From Pseudoglutamicibacter cumminsii (GTDB lineage: Bacteria > Actinomycetota > Actinomycetes > Actinomycetales > Micrococcaceae), in the NCBI RefSeq assembly GCF_003143995.1, contig NZ_QFWG01000003.1:1-64000 (forward strand): DNA of 64,000 nucleotides, written 5' to 3'. This document shows, piece after piece, positions 27,040 through 37,618 of the stretch. Position 1 is the first letter of the stretch, and the number at the start of each line of letters is the position of its first letter. A program made the position numbers and the translations under genes. The notes below the pieces were generated by a model that did no database searches, was not told the DNA's origin, and worked only from the letters and a program-made list of their open reading frames with translations.

Positions 27040-27066
27040 TCACTAGGACACTGAGGAATAAACACC

Positions 27067-28089
27067 ATGGAATTTTTACCAACTCTCTGGTTCATCCTGA
27101 TTGCGGTCCTATGGATCGGTTACCTGTTCCTTGAAGGCTTCGACCTCGGCGTCGGCATGCTCTTCAAGTCCTTCGCTAAGAACGAGCGCGACCGCCGCGT
27201 CATGCTCAACACGATCGGCCCAGTCTGGGACGGTAACGAAGTGTGGCTGCTCACTGCTGGTGGTGCGACCTTCGCGGCGTTCCCGAACTGGTACGCAGCA
27301 CTGTTCTCCGGCCTTTACCTGCCTCTGACGCTGGCGTTGCTCGCGCTGATTCTGCGCGGTGTCTCGATTGAGTACCGCGGTAAGACGAACTCGGCCAGCG
27401 GCCGGGCCTTCTGGGACTGGTGCATGGCTGGAGGCTCGTTCCTCGCAGCGTTCTGTGTTGGTGCGATGCTCGCGCTGACCTCGACCGGTCTGCCGCTCGA
27501 CGCTCAGGGCAACCGCGTGGGCCACGCATTCGTATGGCTCAACTGGTACGCCGTGCTCGGCGGTATCGCAGTGGTGCTGTTCTCCTACGTCCACGGCTTG
27601 ACCTTCGTTGCACTCAAGACGGACGGCGATATCCGCCGCCGTGCAGAAGAGCGCCTTGCACGCATGCTCCCATGGGCTCTGATCCCTGTGGCTGCATGGG
27701 CAGTTGTTGTTGTGATCGGTACCGGTACCGCGTGGGCTTGGGCTCCGCTGGTGCTCGCGGTTCTGGCTGCACTCGCCGCAACCTATTTTGCGCTCAAGCG
27801 TCGCGAAGGCTGGACCTTCATCGCGCTTGGCCTGACGTTGGTAACGGGTGTTGCGGCGATCTTCGGCAGCATGTTCCCGAACGTCTTGCCATCCACGATC
27901 GATTCGGCATTCAACCTCACGATCTACAACGCATCATCCACTGAGAACACGCTTTTGATCATGTCGATCGTCGCAGCGATTGGTGTTCCGATCACGCTCG
28001 CGTACCAGAGCTACACCTACTGGGTGTTCCGCAAGCGCATCTCGGCGCACCACATTCCGCCTCAGCACTTTGTGACGAGCGTGGTGTGA
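27067..28089 (+). CDS. cydB: Cytochrome bd oxidase subunit II
   Basis: The structural partner of CydA. The 340 residues start with MEFLPTLWFILIAVLWIGYLFLEGFDLGVGML, the classic CydB opening, and carry about nine transmembrane helices with WDGNEVWLLTAGGATFAAFPNWYA in the second loop. A GAGGAATAA site precedes the ATG. It lies 27 bases after cydA and three bases before the cydDC start. Confidence 0.97.
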   Translation: MEFLPTLWFILIAVLWIGYLFLEGFDLGVGMLFKSFAKNERDRRVMLNTIGPVWDGNEVWLLTAGGATFAAFPNWYAALFSGLYLPLTLALLALILRGVSIEYRGKTNSASGRAFWDWCMAGGSFLAAFCVGAMLALTSTGLPLDAQGNRVGHAFVWLNWYAVLGGIAVVLFSYVHGLTFVALKTDGDIRRRAEERLARMLPWALIPVAAWAVVVVIGTGTAWAWAPLVLAVLAALAATYFALKRREGWTFIALGLTLVTGVAAIFGSMFPNVLPSTIDSAFNLTIYNASSTENTLLIMSIVAAIGVPITLAYQSYTYWVFRKRISAHHIPPQHFVTSVV

Positions 28090-28092
28090 TTC

Positions 28093-31000
28093 TTGCGCCC
28101 TGAATTGCCTCAAGGTACCTCTCGCGGTGCTCTTCTGGCGCTCGGGGCCGTAGCAGCGGCTCGTGCCGTTGGGTTGATCGCGTTGATGTCCGCACTCGCG
28201 GCGGGCATCGCGCAGGTGGCCGCAGGCCAGCAACTCGACAGCACGAGCCTTCTGCTTTACGGCGTCGGTGGCGCTATCCTCCGCGCGGTCGCGACGTGGG
28301 CTTCCCGCGTCATCGCCGTGCGCGCGGCAGTGGATGTCAAAGAGTCACTGCGTGCGCGGCTTGTCGAGCATCATCTGAGTAATGCGGGAGCAAGCGGTCC
28401 TGATCCAGCGGCAACGCACAGCGAGTCTTCAGCGACCGTCGTCGCTTCGCGCGGCCTAGACGGTCTCGACGCGTTCTTCCGCGACTACCTGCCCGCCCTC
28501 GTCTCAACTGCGGTGATTCCGCTCGCTGTGCTCGCGCGTGTGCTGTGGGCCGACTGGGTTTCCGCGCTCATCATCGTGTTGACGATCCCGCTCGTGCCGG
28601 TGTTCATGGCGCTTATCGGGTGGCACACCGAGGAACGCATCCAGGAGGCTCAAGAGGGCCTCGACCGGTTGTCACACCATTTAAGCGAGCTCGCGCGCGG
28701 CCTGCCCGTACTGGTGGGGTTGCGGCGAGCTGATGCTCAGCGGCGTGCGTTGTTCGAGGTATCGGAGAAGTACCGTCTCAGCACGGCTAAGACGTTGCGG
28801 GCGGCTTTCATGTCTTCGTTCGCGCTCGAACTGATCGCGACGATCTCGGTTGCCCTGGTCGCGGTGTTCATCGGTGTGCGCCTCGTGTGGGGCCAGCTGA
28901 GCCTTGAGGACGGCCTGATCGCGTTGATGCTCGCACCGGAGGCCTACTTGGCTTTGCGCGCTGTGGGTGCGGGGTTCCACGCGTCCGAAGACGGAGTTGC
29001 GGCGCTCAAGCGGGTCAACGCGATCCTCGACGCAGATCCCGCTGATACTGCTGCGGCCGAGGCGCCTCGCGGTCTGCAGAGCGTGCCTGGGACGGCCGAT
29101 GCGGGCGTTGCGGTGACCGACGTCCACGTGACTCGCGGTGGTGGGCGCGAATCGGTGGGGCCGGTGACGTTCGAGGCTCTGCCGGGCACCGTGACTGCGC
29201 TGGCCGGGCCTTCTGGTTGCGGTAAGTCGTCAGTGCTTGCAGTTTTGGCTGGGGTTGCGCATGCACAACCGGCAACGACCATCGAGGGAACTGTGGCGGG
29301 TCTCTCGGTGGCGGACACGACGGACTCCGCCGGGCAGGATGCGGTGGCTCACGATGCAGCGGTGCCCGATGTGGTGGTGCCCGATGTGGTGGTGTCGCGG
29401 CCGCGTGGCGTTGCGTTTCAGGCCCCGAACTTCTCGCAAGAGACGCCGCGGGCTGAGCTGACTTTGGCCGCGGATGCCGGAGACCCTCGGAAGCTCTTGG
29501 TCGCAGAGGAGGTTGCGGCTCTTTTGCCGGAGGAAGCGTGGGATCGTCCGATCTCGGAGCTTTCACCCGGGGAGAAGCGTCGGCTCGCGATCATGCGTGC
29601 CGTGACGAACCTGCGGGCGGCGCGCGCCACTGCAAACGAAGGTGTAACCGCCGCCGAGGGCCTGCTGATCTTGGATGAGCCGACGGCCCACCTTGACCCG
29701 GTTTCGGCTCAGCGCGTGCGGGAACTGATCCGTGCAGAAGTAGACGCCGGCAGCATCGTGGTCATCGCTACACACGACCCCGAGCTGGCAGAGATCTGCG
29801 ATGCGTTCGTCGTGTGGGAAGGCGGGGGGCAGGCACCCGCTCACACGACGTCCCGCCCGGACACCGTGTTCCCGCTGCGTTCCAATCCGAGCCGTTCAAC
29901 ACCGAGCACAACCCATCAGAGCCGGACCGCCGCTGTCGAAGCCAATTCAGCGCAGGCTGAGCCGGAGCCAAACGAAGCGGAACAGGCCAGCGAACACGAA
30001 CATCGGGCCCCTCGCCCACGCCGTAAGCTTCCGTGGCGGATTCTGCCGTGGGGTAAGGCGGCGCTGTGGGGTGCGGCGGCGCTTGGTGCTTTGTCTGTGC
30101 TCTCGGGCGGAGCGCTCACGGCGGTCTCGGGCTGGCTCATCGTCTACGCGTCCCAACAGCCACCGATGATGTACCTCATGGTTGCGATCGTGGGCGTGCG
30201 CTTCTTCGGGCTTACGCGATCGACCCTCCGCTATGCGGAACGCAACGTGACCCATAATGCGGTGCTCGCGTGGGCGTCGCGGCTGCGTGTAGCGGTGTGG
30301 GACGCTCTGGGCTCCAACATTCTGGGCTGGCAGAAGCTCAACCGGCCAGGAGGCGCGGCGGGCACATTGATCGCCGAGGTCGATGAGGTCCGCGACACCG
30401 TGCCGCGCGTCATCGTGCCGATCCCTGCGGCGATCGCGGCTGTGCTCGCGACGTGCCTGGTTTCGTGGATTTTCATTCCGTCGCTCGGCTGGATGCTCAT
30501 CGCGCTCCTGGTGCTGGGGCTCGGGGTTGCCCCGCTCATCACGCTTGCCGTGGAACGGCGCGCTACTGCCGTCATGGCCGAGCATCGCGTTCAGGTCGCC
30601 GAACAGACCGGCCGCGTCATGGGAGCCGCCCCGGACATCGCGGCTCACAACGCGGTAGCCCGCCACGTGGCGTGGTTTAGGAACAGCGACGGCGCGGTCA
30701 GCCGTGCTGTACGACGCGAAGCGCTCGGGTCCGGTGTGGGGGAGGGCCTCGCATCGATCCTTGGCGGGGTCGCCGCGCTTGCCGCGCTGGTTGTCGGTGC
30801 TGCGGCTGGCGTTGATCCGCGTCTGCTCGCGCTTGCGGTTCTGCTGCTCCTCGCCGTCGATGAGCCGCTCGGCCAGCTCGCTGACGCGTTGCGGCAGGTC
30901 CCGGTTTTGAGCTCGATGCTCGCCTCCGTTGCACCGTATCTGGAGAACCGCTCGGTCTCTGAAATTGAGGTTGAGCCGCTCGACGGTGAGGAAGCGCCAT

Positions 31001-31710
31001 CCGATGCCGCGCCGTTGCAGGTCGACGGTGTGCGCGTGCGCGAGTTGAGCGCGGCGTACGCGCCGGAGGACCCGACGGTGTTCGGGCCGGTCAGCGGCGA
31101 GGTCGAGCAGGGCGAGATGTGGGCGGTCACGGGGCCGTCCGGTTCCGGTAAGTCAACGATGATCGCTGTGATGCTCGGCTTCCTCGCCCCGCGCGAGGGG
31201 TCGGTCCAGGTGCGTGCGGATGGCACGTGGGTCACCGTGGCCACAGCGCCCGATGCGGCGGCTGGCTCCCCAGGGAGCGATTCCGCGGCGGCTTTGGCGG
31301 GCCTCGCGTGGTGCCCTCAGGACGGGTACGTATTCGATTCCACGGTTCGGGGTAACCTCGCACTCGGCCGCGACAAGAACAACCCGGTGACGGAAGAGGA
31401 AATGTATGCCGCGCTGGATCGCGTCGGCCTAGGACCGTGGGCGGCTCAGCTGCCGGAGGGCCTGGACACTCGCACGGGCGCTGGCGGCAGGTTCATGTCT
31501 GGCGGTCAGCGGCAGCGGCTCGCGGTGGCACGTACGCTGCTCGCAGGGGCACGTGCGATCATCCTCGACGAACCAACCGCGCACCTCGGTGCGGATGAGG
31601 GCCAAGACCTCATCGACGACGTCCGTTCGGGCGCCCAGGACGTCGCCTTGGTACTGGTGACACACGACCAGGAGCTAGCGGCCCAAGCCGACAGCATCAC
31701 GCGGCTCTAG
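28093..31710 (+). CDS. cydDC: Fused CydDC-type ABC exporter for cytochrome bd assembly
   Basis: One 1205-residue chain holding both halves of the CydDC exporter, which is needed to assemble cytochrome bd and has been linked to export of glutathione, cysteine or heme. The first half has a transmembrane domain and an ATPase with Walker A GPSGCGKSS near 372, signature LSPGEKRR near 490 and LDEPTAHLDP. The second has Walker A GPSGSGKST near 1014, signature MSGGQRQRL near 1134 and LDEPTAHLGAD. The first ATPase carries a low-complexity insert with the repeat PDVVVPDVVV after Walker A, and a 70-residue Pro/Glu/Ser linker joins the halves. The likely start is a TTG three bases after cydB. Fused forms are known in other actinobacteria. 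Confidence 0.92.
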   Translation: MRPELPQGTSRGALLALGAVAAARAVGLIALMSALAAGIAQVAAGQQLDSTSLLLYGVGGAILRAVATWASRVIAVRAAVDVKESLRARLVEHHLSNAGASGPDPAATHSESSATVVASRGLDGLDAFFRDYLPALVSTAVIPLAVLARVLWADWVSALIIVLTIPLVPVFMALIGWHTEERIQEAQEGLDRLSHHLSELARGLPVLVGLRRADAQRRALFEVSEKYRLSTAKTLRAAFMSSFALELIATISVALVAVFIGVRLVWGQLSLEDGLIALMLAPEAYLALRAVGAGFHASEDGVAALKRVNAILDADPADTAAAEAPRGLQSVPGTADAGVAVTDVHVTRGGGRESVGPVTFEALPGTVTALAGPSGCGKSSVLAVLAGVAHAQPATTIEGTVAGLSVADTTDSAGQDAVAHDAAVPDVVVPDVVVSRPRGVAFQAPNFSQETPRAELTLAADAGDPRKLLVAEEVAALLPEEAWDRPISELSPGEKRRLAIMRAVTNLRAARATANEGVTAAEGLLILDEPTAHLDPVSAQRVRELIRAEVDAGSIVVIATHDPELAEICDAFVVWEGGGQAPAHTTSRPDTVFPLRSNPSRSTPSTTHQSRTAAVEANSAQAEPEPNEAEQASEHEHRAPRPRRKLPWRILPWGKAALWGAAALGALSVLSGGALTAVSGWLIVYASQQPPMMYLMVAIVGVRFFGLTRSTLRYAERNVTHNAVLAWASRLRVAVWDALGSNILGWQKLNRPGGAAGTLIAEVDEVRDTVPRVIVPIPAAIAAVLATCLVSWIFIPSLGWMLIALLVLGLGVAPLITLAVERRATAVMAEHRVQVAEQTGRVMGAAPDIAAHNAVARHVAWFRNSDGAVSRAVRREALGSGVGEGLASILGGVAALAALVVGAAAGVDPRLLALAVLLLLAVDEPLGQLADALRQVPVLSSMLASVAPYLENRSVSEIEVEPLDGEEAPSDAAPLQVDGVRVRELSAAYAPEDPTVFGPVSGEVEQGEMWAVTGPSGSGKSTMIAVMLGFLAPREGSVQVRADGTWVTVATAPDAAAGSPGSDSAAALAGLAWCPQDGYVFDSTVRGNLALGRDKNNPVTEEEMYAALDRVGLGPWAAQLPEGLDTRTGAGGRFMSGGQRQRLAVARTLLAGARAIILDEPTAHLGADEGQDLIDDVRSGAQDVALVLVTHDQELAAQADSITRL

Positions 31711-31724
31711 CGAACACACATAGT

Positions 31725-31764
31725 TCTGGGGCCTGCCAACACGTGAGTGCTGGCAGGCCCCAGA
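31725..31764. terminator. Bidirectional terminator between cydDC and parC
   Basis: An 18-bp inverted repeat with one mismatch (31725-31742 with 31747-31764) and a gtga loop, located 15 bases after the cydDC stop and 20 before the parC stop on the opposite strand. Confidence 0.8.
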
Positions 31765-31784
31765 GTCGTTTCAACGTGGATGCG

Positions 31785-34610
31785 CTACTTTTTGTCGTTG
31801 CCTCGAAGGTCGACCCGGTTGCCGGGCTCGATCGAGACCGCGTCGTCATCGAACGGCAACGAATCCATCTCTGGCTGGACCGGCGCACGGCGCTGAGGAG
31901 GGGTCGCACGCTGCGACGCGGGCTTTGCTGGTTGCTTCGGAGCAGCCTGTTTCGATGCCGCTGTCTTGGCAGGCGTCGCAGGATCTGCCGCCTCAGTCTC
32001 AGCCGCCTCAGTGTCAGCCGCTGCGGTGCCAGCCGCGGTTTCAGCGCTAGCCGCAACCGCATCGTCGGCTGGCCTGAGAGCCGCAACGGAACTCACAGGG
32101 CCCATGATCTCGACGGCCTGCGTCAGCGGGACGCCGGAGCCGTCGCGGCGGCCGTATTCGAGCGGCAGCGCACGGGCCATGCCGCCCTTCGATGCGCCAC
32201 GAGCCGGACCCGCACCAACCCACGCGGCCACGAGGTGATCCTCGCCCTTCAAGAAACGATGCGCGCGGACACCCATCGTGCCGCGGCCCTTCGCAGGGAA
32301 CTCAGCCAGCGGGGTGACCTTCGCGGAACCGCCCTCAGCGCCCGGGAGAGGCTCGGGGCCGTCCGCGATCGTGACAGCCACCGCATCGGCCTCATTCAAG
32401 ACAACACCGAAGAACACGACCGAGTCCTTCGCACCCAACTTGATGCCAGCAACACCGCCGCCCGTGCGGCCCTGAGGACGCACCTTATCTGCGCCGAAAC
32501 GCAACAGCTGAGCCTCACGCGAAACAAACACAAGCTCCGCAGAGTCAGGGCATGTGGCGGCGCCAACCACCTCATCGCCGGCCTTCAGCGTGATGGCAGG
32601 CCACTCATCGGTCGTGACAGGATAATCCGGGTTCACGCGCTTCACAACGCCCTGGGCCGTACCCACAGCGAATACCTCGTCCAGTGGAACCGCGGCGATG
32701 ATCCGCTCGCGGCGCTCGACCGGCATAAATTCGGTCGCCGCGACGCCGTCGCCCAGCGGAACACCGTTCGAACCCGGCAGAACCTGTGGAATCTCGACCA
32801 CGCTAATGCGCGCCATGCGGCCCGTGTTCGTGAGCAAACCGATGTGGCCTCGCGCCGTCGTCGGAACGATCGAGGCGATCACGTCGTGGCGGGAACGCCG
32901 GTCACCCAAAACCTCGTCCCGGCCGTGCGTGCGCACCAGCTTGCCCGTCGCGGACAGCACAACGAAGCATTCGGTGTCAGCGACCTGCATCGACAGCGGC
33001 TTCTTCGCCGAACCCGCGCCCGCATCCGGCTCAGGCATCACAGTGCCGGCCAGCGGGACGTCCTTCGGCTTAGCCATCAAAACCGTGCGACGAGGGGAGT
33101 GGTGCCGCTCAGCAACCTCGGCAAGCTCACTCGAAACCAGTTCGCGCAGCTTCGCATCCGAGCCCAGGATCCCCTCGAGGTATGCGATCTCCTCTTCGAG
33201 GTTCTTCTTCTCTGCCTCAAGCTCAACTTGCGAGAACTTGGTCAACTGACGCAGTCGTAGCTCAAGGATGTGATCAGCCTGCGGCTCAGAAAGCGAGAAC
33301 CGCTCACGCAACGCGGCCCGCGCCGTGGCCGTGTCCTCAGAGTCCCGCACAATCCGGATGACCTCATCGATATCGAGGATCGCAATCAGCAAACCCTCAA
33401 CCAGGTGCAGACGATCCTTGCGCTTACCGTGACGGAACTGCGTACGGCGGCGAACCACATCCAAACGGTGGTCCACATACACCTGCAGCATCTCCAACAA
33501 ACCGAGCTGCTGCGGCCGGCCATCCACCAAAGCGACATTATTGATGCCGAAAGAGTCCTCCATCGGCGTGTGCTTATACAAAGCCGCAAGCACAGCGTTC
33601 GGATTGAAGCCAGTCTTAAGTTCAATCACCAGGCGCAAACCGTGGTGGCGGTCCGTCAGATCAACAACATCGGATACGCCCGTGAGCTTCTTCGCGTCCG
33701 CGGCGTCCTTGATCTTCTCGATAACCTTCTCGGGCCCCACACCATACGGGAGCTCCGTGACCACCAACGCCTGCTTGCGCGCGGTCACCTTCTCAAGCTC
33801 AACCTTGGCGCGCGTACGGAACACGCCACGACCCGTCTCATAGGCCTGCTTCACGCCATCCAAGCCCACGATGGTGCCACCAGATGGCAGGTCAGGGCCA
33901 GGGATGAACTTCATGATGTCCTTGAGGGACGCATCCGGGTTCTCGATCAAATGCCGAGCACCCGCGATCACCTCATCCGGGTTGTGCGGGGCGATGTTGG
34001 TCGCCATACCCACCGCAATACCCGACGAACCGTTGACCAAAAGGTTCGGGAACGCGGCCGGCAAAACCTCAGGCTGCAGAAGCCGCGAATCGTAGTTCGG
34101 AACAAAATCGACGACGTCCTCATCGAGGTCATCCGTCATATCAATCGCAGAATCAGCGAGCCGCGCCTCCGTATAACGCGCCGCCGCAGGGCCGTCATCG
34201 AGCGAACCGAAGTTGCCGTGCCCATCAACCAGCGGCAAACGCAACGAGAACGACTGCGCCATGCGCACCATCGCATCGTAAATCGCGGCGTCACCGTGCG
34301 GGTGCAGCTTACCCATGACCTCACCGGTCACACGCGCACTCTTGACGTGCCCCTTATTCGGTGCGAGCCCCATCTGCCGCATCATGTACAGAATGCGGCG
34401 CTGAACCGGCTTGAGACCATCACGCGCATCCGGCAACGCACGCGAATAAATCACCGAATACGCGTACTCGAGGAAGGACGCCTCCATCTCACTGGTGACA
34501 TCCACATCGATGATGTGTTCCTCAACGTCCTCCCAAGCCACCGGTGCCTTAGCAACTGCTGTGCCCTTGGAACCCGCTGTGCCCTTGGAACCTTTCGACG
34601 AGGTCGCCAT
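31785..34610 (-). CDS. parC: DNA topoisomerase IV subunit A (ParC/GyrA type)
   Basis: The DNA-breaking subunit that pairs with ParE. About 941 residues show the winged-helix start [27 protein letters not shown] and the active-site tyrosine in AARYTEAR near 145. Next come the quinolone-determining region [17 protein letters not shown], a coiled coil near 420-480, and a C-terminal beta-propeller. The last 100 residues are a low-complexity Ala/Pro/Lys/Thr tail. The start chosen is ATG 34610 after AAGGG; a GTG four codons earlier is possible. The N-terminus contains [12 protein letters not shown], encoded by an 18-bp tandem duplication (34558-34593). parE is 10 kb away, so this is not the usual parEC operon. 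Confidence 0.92.
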   Translation of the reverse strand: MATSSKGSKGTAGSKGTAVAKAPVAWEDVEEHIIDVDVTSEMEASFLEYAYSVIYSRALPDARDGLKPVQRRILYMMRQMGLAPNKGHVKSARVTGEVMGKLHPHGDAAIYDAMVRMAQSFSLRLPLVDGHGNFGSLDDGPAAARYTEARLADSAIDMTDDLDEDVVDFVPNYDSRLLQPEVLPAAFPNLLVNGSSGIAVGMATNIAPHNPDEVIAGARHLIENPDASLKDIMKFIPGPDLPSGGTIVGLDGVKQAYETGRGVFRTRAKVELEKVTARKQALVVTELPYGVGPEKVIEKIKDAADAKKLTGVSDVVDLTDRHHGLRLVIELKTGFNPNAVLAALYKHTPMEDSFGINNVALVDGRPQQLGLLEMLQVYVDHRLDVVRRRTQFRHGKRKDRLHLVEGLLIAILDIDEVIRIVRDSEDTATARAALRERFSLSEPQADHILELRLRQLTKFSQVELEAEKKNLEEEIAYLEGILGSDAKLRELVSSELAEVAERHHSPRRTVLMAKPKDVPLAGTVMPEPDAGAGSAKKPLSMQVADTECFVVLSATGKLVRTHGRDEVLGDRRSRHDVIASIVPTTARGHIGLLTNTGRMARISVVEIPQVLPGSNGVPLGDGVAATEFMPVERRERIIAAVPLDEVFAVGTAQGVVKRVNPDYPVTTDEWPAITLKAGDEVVGAATCPDSAELVFVSREAQLLRFGADKVRPQGRTGGGVAGIKLGAKDSVVFFGVVLNEADAVAVTIADGPEPLPGAEGGSAKVTPLAEFPAKGRGTMGVRAHRFLKGEDHLVAAWVGAGPARGASKGGMARALPLEYGRRDGSGVPLTQAVEIMGPVSSVAALRPADDAVAASAETAAGTAAADTEAAETEAADPATPAKTAASKQAAPKQPAKPASQRATPPQRRAPVQPEMDSLPFDDDAVSIEPGNRVDLRGNDKK

Positions 34611-34721
34611 GCTGCCCTTCACTCAACGTTTCTTGTCTCGAATACCTGCCCGCAATCTTGAAGCATGAGGTGCGGCCCCATATCAAGAGGAAACCTTCAC
34701 CCAACATTCAGATGATCGCGC

Positions 34722-34727
34722 TATATT
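34722..34727 (+). promoter_or_regulatory. -10 hexamer TATATT of the GNAT/acyl-CoA synthetase gene
   Basis: TATATT is followed by six bases and ATG at 34734 with no Shine-Dalgarno sequence, suggesting a leaderless mRNA. Confidence 0.5.
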
Positions 34728-34733
34728 CACTTT

Positions 34734-37454
34734 ATGGCCTCCTTAGCGCAGAATCCGGGATCTGACACTCCGTCGACGTATCCATCGCATTGGGAAGCCG
34801 ATGTGGTGCTCCGCGATGGCTCGACCGCTCACGTGCGTCCGGTGACGCCTGCGGATGCCGACGGCCTGCAGAAAATGCACTCGCAGCAGTCGGAACGTTC
34901 GATCTATTTGCGGTACTTCACGTATAAGTCGAAGCTCACGGATAAAGAGCTGCGGAACTTCACGGAAGTCGATCACCAGAACCGCGTGTGCCTCGTGGTG
35001 GAGCGGCGCAACGAGATTGTGGGCATTGGCCGTTTTGATCGGCTCGGTGGAAAGTTTGGCGGCAGCGATGCGGAGGCCGAGGTCGCGTTCAATATCCGCG
35101 ACGACTTCCACGGCCGGGGCTTGGGCTCGATTCTGCTTGAGCACCTCGTGACTGCGGGCCGGGAGCTGGGCATTGAGCGTTTCACGGCCGAGGTTTTGCC
35201 TGAGAACCGCGCGATGCTCACGGTATTCCAGCAGGCTGGCTTCGATGTTTCGCGTCGTTTTGAAGACGGCGTTGTGATGGTTGAGTTCCCGATTGACCCA
35301 ACGGATCGTTCGCGTGAGGTCATGGAGGCACGCGAACACCGCGCTGAGGCGTTGTCGCTGGATGCGTTGATGCGGGCTGAATCGGTGGCCGTGGTGGGTG
35401 CGATCAACAAGCCAGGCTCGGTGGCAGGTGCCGTGGTTAAGAACATCCGTGCCGCTGGTTTCACTGGAACTCTGCATTGCGTTGACCCCTATCTTGCGAA
35501 GCTCAGCGCGGAGGAAGCCGAGGCTTCGGGCTGTGTTGCATCGCTGCGTGAGGTGGACGCATCGGTCGATGTGGTGGTTGCGGTACAGCGGCCGGCCGAT
35601 GTGATGAAGACAGCGGATGACGCCGCGGTCGTGAACGCTCGCGGTCTTGTGGTGATTTCCTCTGGCTTCGACACGCCGGAGGCCTTCGAGATTCAGCGTC
35701 AGCTGGTTCAGGTGGCCCGCAATTACGGTATGCGTGTCATCGGCCCGGCATCGCTCGGTTACGGCAATAACGCGGCCGATGTGCGCCTGCACGCCTCTGT
35801 TTCTGCGGTAACCTCTCCGGCCGGTGGCGTCGGCTTGTTCAGCCATTCCGCGGCGTCGGGAATCATGCTTGAAGCGGCGGCGCAGCGTCGCGGCGTCGGT
35901 ATTTCTTCATGGGTCAACTCCGGTAACCGTGCGGATGTTTCGGGTAACGACCTGATGCAGTACTGGGAAGACGACGAGGCCACGAGCGTGGTCGCTATGT
36001 ACCTCGAGAGCTTCGGTAATCCGCGTAAGTTCACGCGCTTGGCTCGCCGTCTTTCGGCTTCGAAGCCGGTGATTGTCGCGAAGTCGGAGACGATGGGCTT
36101 GGTTCTTCCTCCGGGGCATGCTGTGCGTCAGTTGGGTGCGCCGGTTGGCGTGGTGGATGCGATGTTGCGTCAGGCGGGCGTGGTGCGTGTTTCGACGCAG
36201 GATGAGCTTATGGACACGGCGCTGTTGTTTTCGACGGCGGGGGTTCCGCAGGGCCCTAAGGTTGCGTTGGTTTCTAATTCCTCGGCCCTTGCGATGACAG
36301 CCGCTGATCTGGCCGGCCAGAATGGCCTCGAAGCTGTGAGTACGGATGCCTCCCTGCTGCTGGCGGGGACTGAGGATCCTGCCGCGACCGTGACGGACGC
36401 GGTCACGAAGGCCCTGGAGAACGATGAGGCGGATGCCGTCGCTGTCGTGTTGCTTCCCGCTGTTGGCGTTGACCACGAGGTGCTTGCTGAGCAGGTCGCG
36501 GAGCGCCTTGGGGCGACGGAGAAGCCTGTGGTTGCGTGCCTCGTGGGTGTTTCTGGCGCGGAGACCCCGGGTACTGACCGTGGTGGGCGCGTCACGGTTT
36601 TCGCGACGTTGTCCACGATGTTCCGAGCGCTGGGGCACGGCGCGGAATACGCGGCGTGGCAGCAACGTGACTGGGGTGTCCCGGAGCCTCCGGAGGGCAT
36701 CAACGTTGCGGCGGCCCGTGCATTGGTTGAGCAGGCCGTTGAAGGCATCGAGGGCACGGGCATGGGCCGGCTTTCGCACGAGCAGACCGCTGAACTGCTG
36801 GGCCACTACGGTTTGACGGTGGTTCCGTCGACCACCTTCGAGGACGTTGAGGACGCCGTTGCCGCCGCCAACGAGTACGGCTATCCGGTCGCGTTGAAGG
36901 TCGCCTCGGGGCACTTGCGTCACCGCATGGACATGGGCGGCGTGCGTCTCGGCATCGGTTCCGAGGAGGAGCTGCGGCAGGCGATCGAGCAGATGCGTGA
37001 AGATATGGCAGTGACGCGTGAAACGCGGCTTGATATCCAGCCGATGGTGGACCGCGGCCAGGCATGCACCGTGATTTCGATCGAGGACCCGCTCATGGGC
37101 CCGGTCGTGTCATTCGGCCTGAGCGGGGATGCCGTGGACTTGCTCGACGACTGGGCGCACGCGACACCTCCACTTTCGCCAGGGATCCTCGAAGACATGG
37201 TTTCGCGCCCCAAGACGGCGCAGAAACTCACGGGCTATCACGGCCTCCCACACTTCGATACCGAAGCACTCAAGGACGTTCTGCATCGCATCTCTGAGCT
37301 CAAAGAACAGCATCCAGAGGTTGTACGCATGGAGTTCATCCCGCTCCAGGTCATGGAAGAGGGCGTCGCGGTGCTCTCGGCGGCGATCTATGTGGGGAAC
37401 CCGGATCAGCGCACCGACTCGGCTCGCCGTTCCATGAGCATCCCGCAACGCTAG
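34734..37454 (+). CDS. GNAT acetyltransferase fused to ADP-forming acyl-CoA synthetase
   Basis: A 906-residue fusion. Residues about 20-190 form a GNAT domain with DDFHGRGLGSILLEHL, an acetyl-CoA binding motif. Then comes a CoA-binding Rossmann domain (VAVVGAINKPGSVAGAVVKN near 220), succinyl-CoA-ligase-like domains (VGLFSHSAASGIMLEAA with the phospho-histidine position, near 365) and a C-terminal ATP-grasp domain (LLGHYGLTVVPSTTFEDVEDAVAAANEYGYPVALKV near 695). This order is that of bacterial protein lysine acetyltransferases of the Pat class. In homologues the synthetase part is often inactive and senses metabolites. The likely role is acetylation of metabolic enzymes, inferred from the family only. 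It diverges from parC. Confidence 0.88.
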   Translation: MASLAQNPGSDTPSTYPSHWEADVVLRDGSTAHVRPVTPADADGLQKMHSQQSERSIYLRYFTYKSKLTDKELRNFTEVDHQNRVCLVVERRNEIVGIGRFDRLGGKFGGSDAEAEVAFNIRDDFHGRGLGSILLEHLVTAGRELGIERFTAEVLPENRAMLTVFQQAGFDVSRRFEDGVVMVEFPIDPTDRSREVMEAREHRAEALSLDALMRAESVAVVGAINKPGSVAGAVVKNIRAAGFTGTLHCVDPYLAKLSAEEAEASGCVASLREVDASVDVVVAVQRPADVMKTADDAAVVNARGLVVISSGFDTPEAFEIQRQLVQVARNYGMRVIGPASLGYGNNAADVRLHASVSAVTSPAGGVGLFSHSAASGIMLEAAAQRRGVGISSWVNSGNRADVSGNDLMQYWEDDEATSVVAMYLESFGNPRKFTRLARRLSASKPVIVAKSETMGLVLPPGHAVRQLGAPVGVVDAMLRQAGVVRVSTQDELMDTALLFSTAGVPQGPKVALVSNSSALAMTAADLAGQNGLEAVSTDASLLLAGTEDPAATVTDAVTKALENDEADAVAVVLLPAVGVDHEVLAEQVAERLGATEKPVVACLVGVSGAETPGTDRGGRVTVFATLSTMFRALGHGAEYAAWQQRDWGVPEPPEGINVAAARALVEQAVEGIEGTGMGRLSHEQTAELLGHYGLTVVPSTTFEDVEDAVAAANEYGYPVALKVASGHLRHRMDMGGVRLGIGSEEELRQAIEQMREDMAVTRETRLDIQPMVDRGQACTVISIEDPLMGPVVSFGLSGDAVDLLDDWAHATPPLSPGILEDMVSRPKTAQKLTGYHGLPHFDTEALKDVLHRISELKEQHPEVVRMEFIPLQVMEEGVAVLSAAIYVGNPDQRTDSARRSMSIPQR

Positions 37455-37503
37455 CCGCGGCGTATTCACGCGTGGGCCACGGCGGCAGCCGCATCCGATG
37501 CGC

Positions 37504-37611
37504 CCCAGCACTTGGTTCCCAACCCGGCACTACATTCCCAGCCGGCACTCAAATCCCAGCCCGGCACCAATTTTCTAGCCCGGCACTAATTTTCTAGCCC
37601 GGCACTAGACT
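37504..37611 (+). repeat. Tandem 19-bp repeats leading into the DUF5998 promoter
   Basis: Five phased units of 18-19 bases start at 37523, 37542, 37560, 37579 and 37598, with consensus cccggcactaattttctag. A degenerate copy lies at about 37504. Units 3 and 4 differ by one base. The last unit turns into the TAGACT -10 hexamer (37606-37611), seven bases before the ATG of the next gene. Confidence 0.8.
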
Positions 37612-37618
37612 GGACGCT

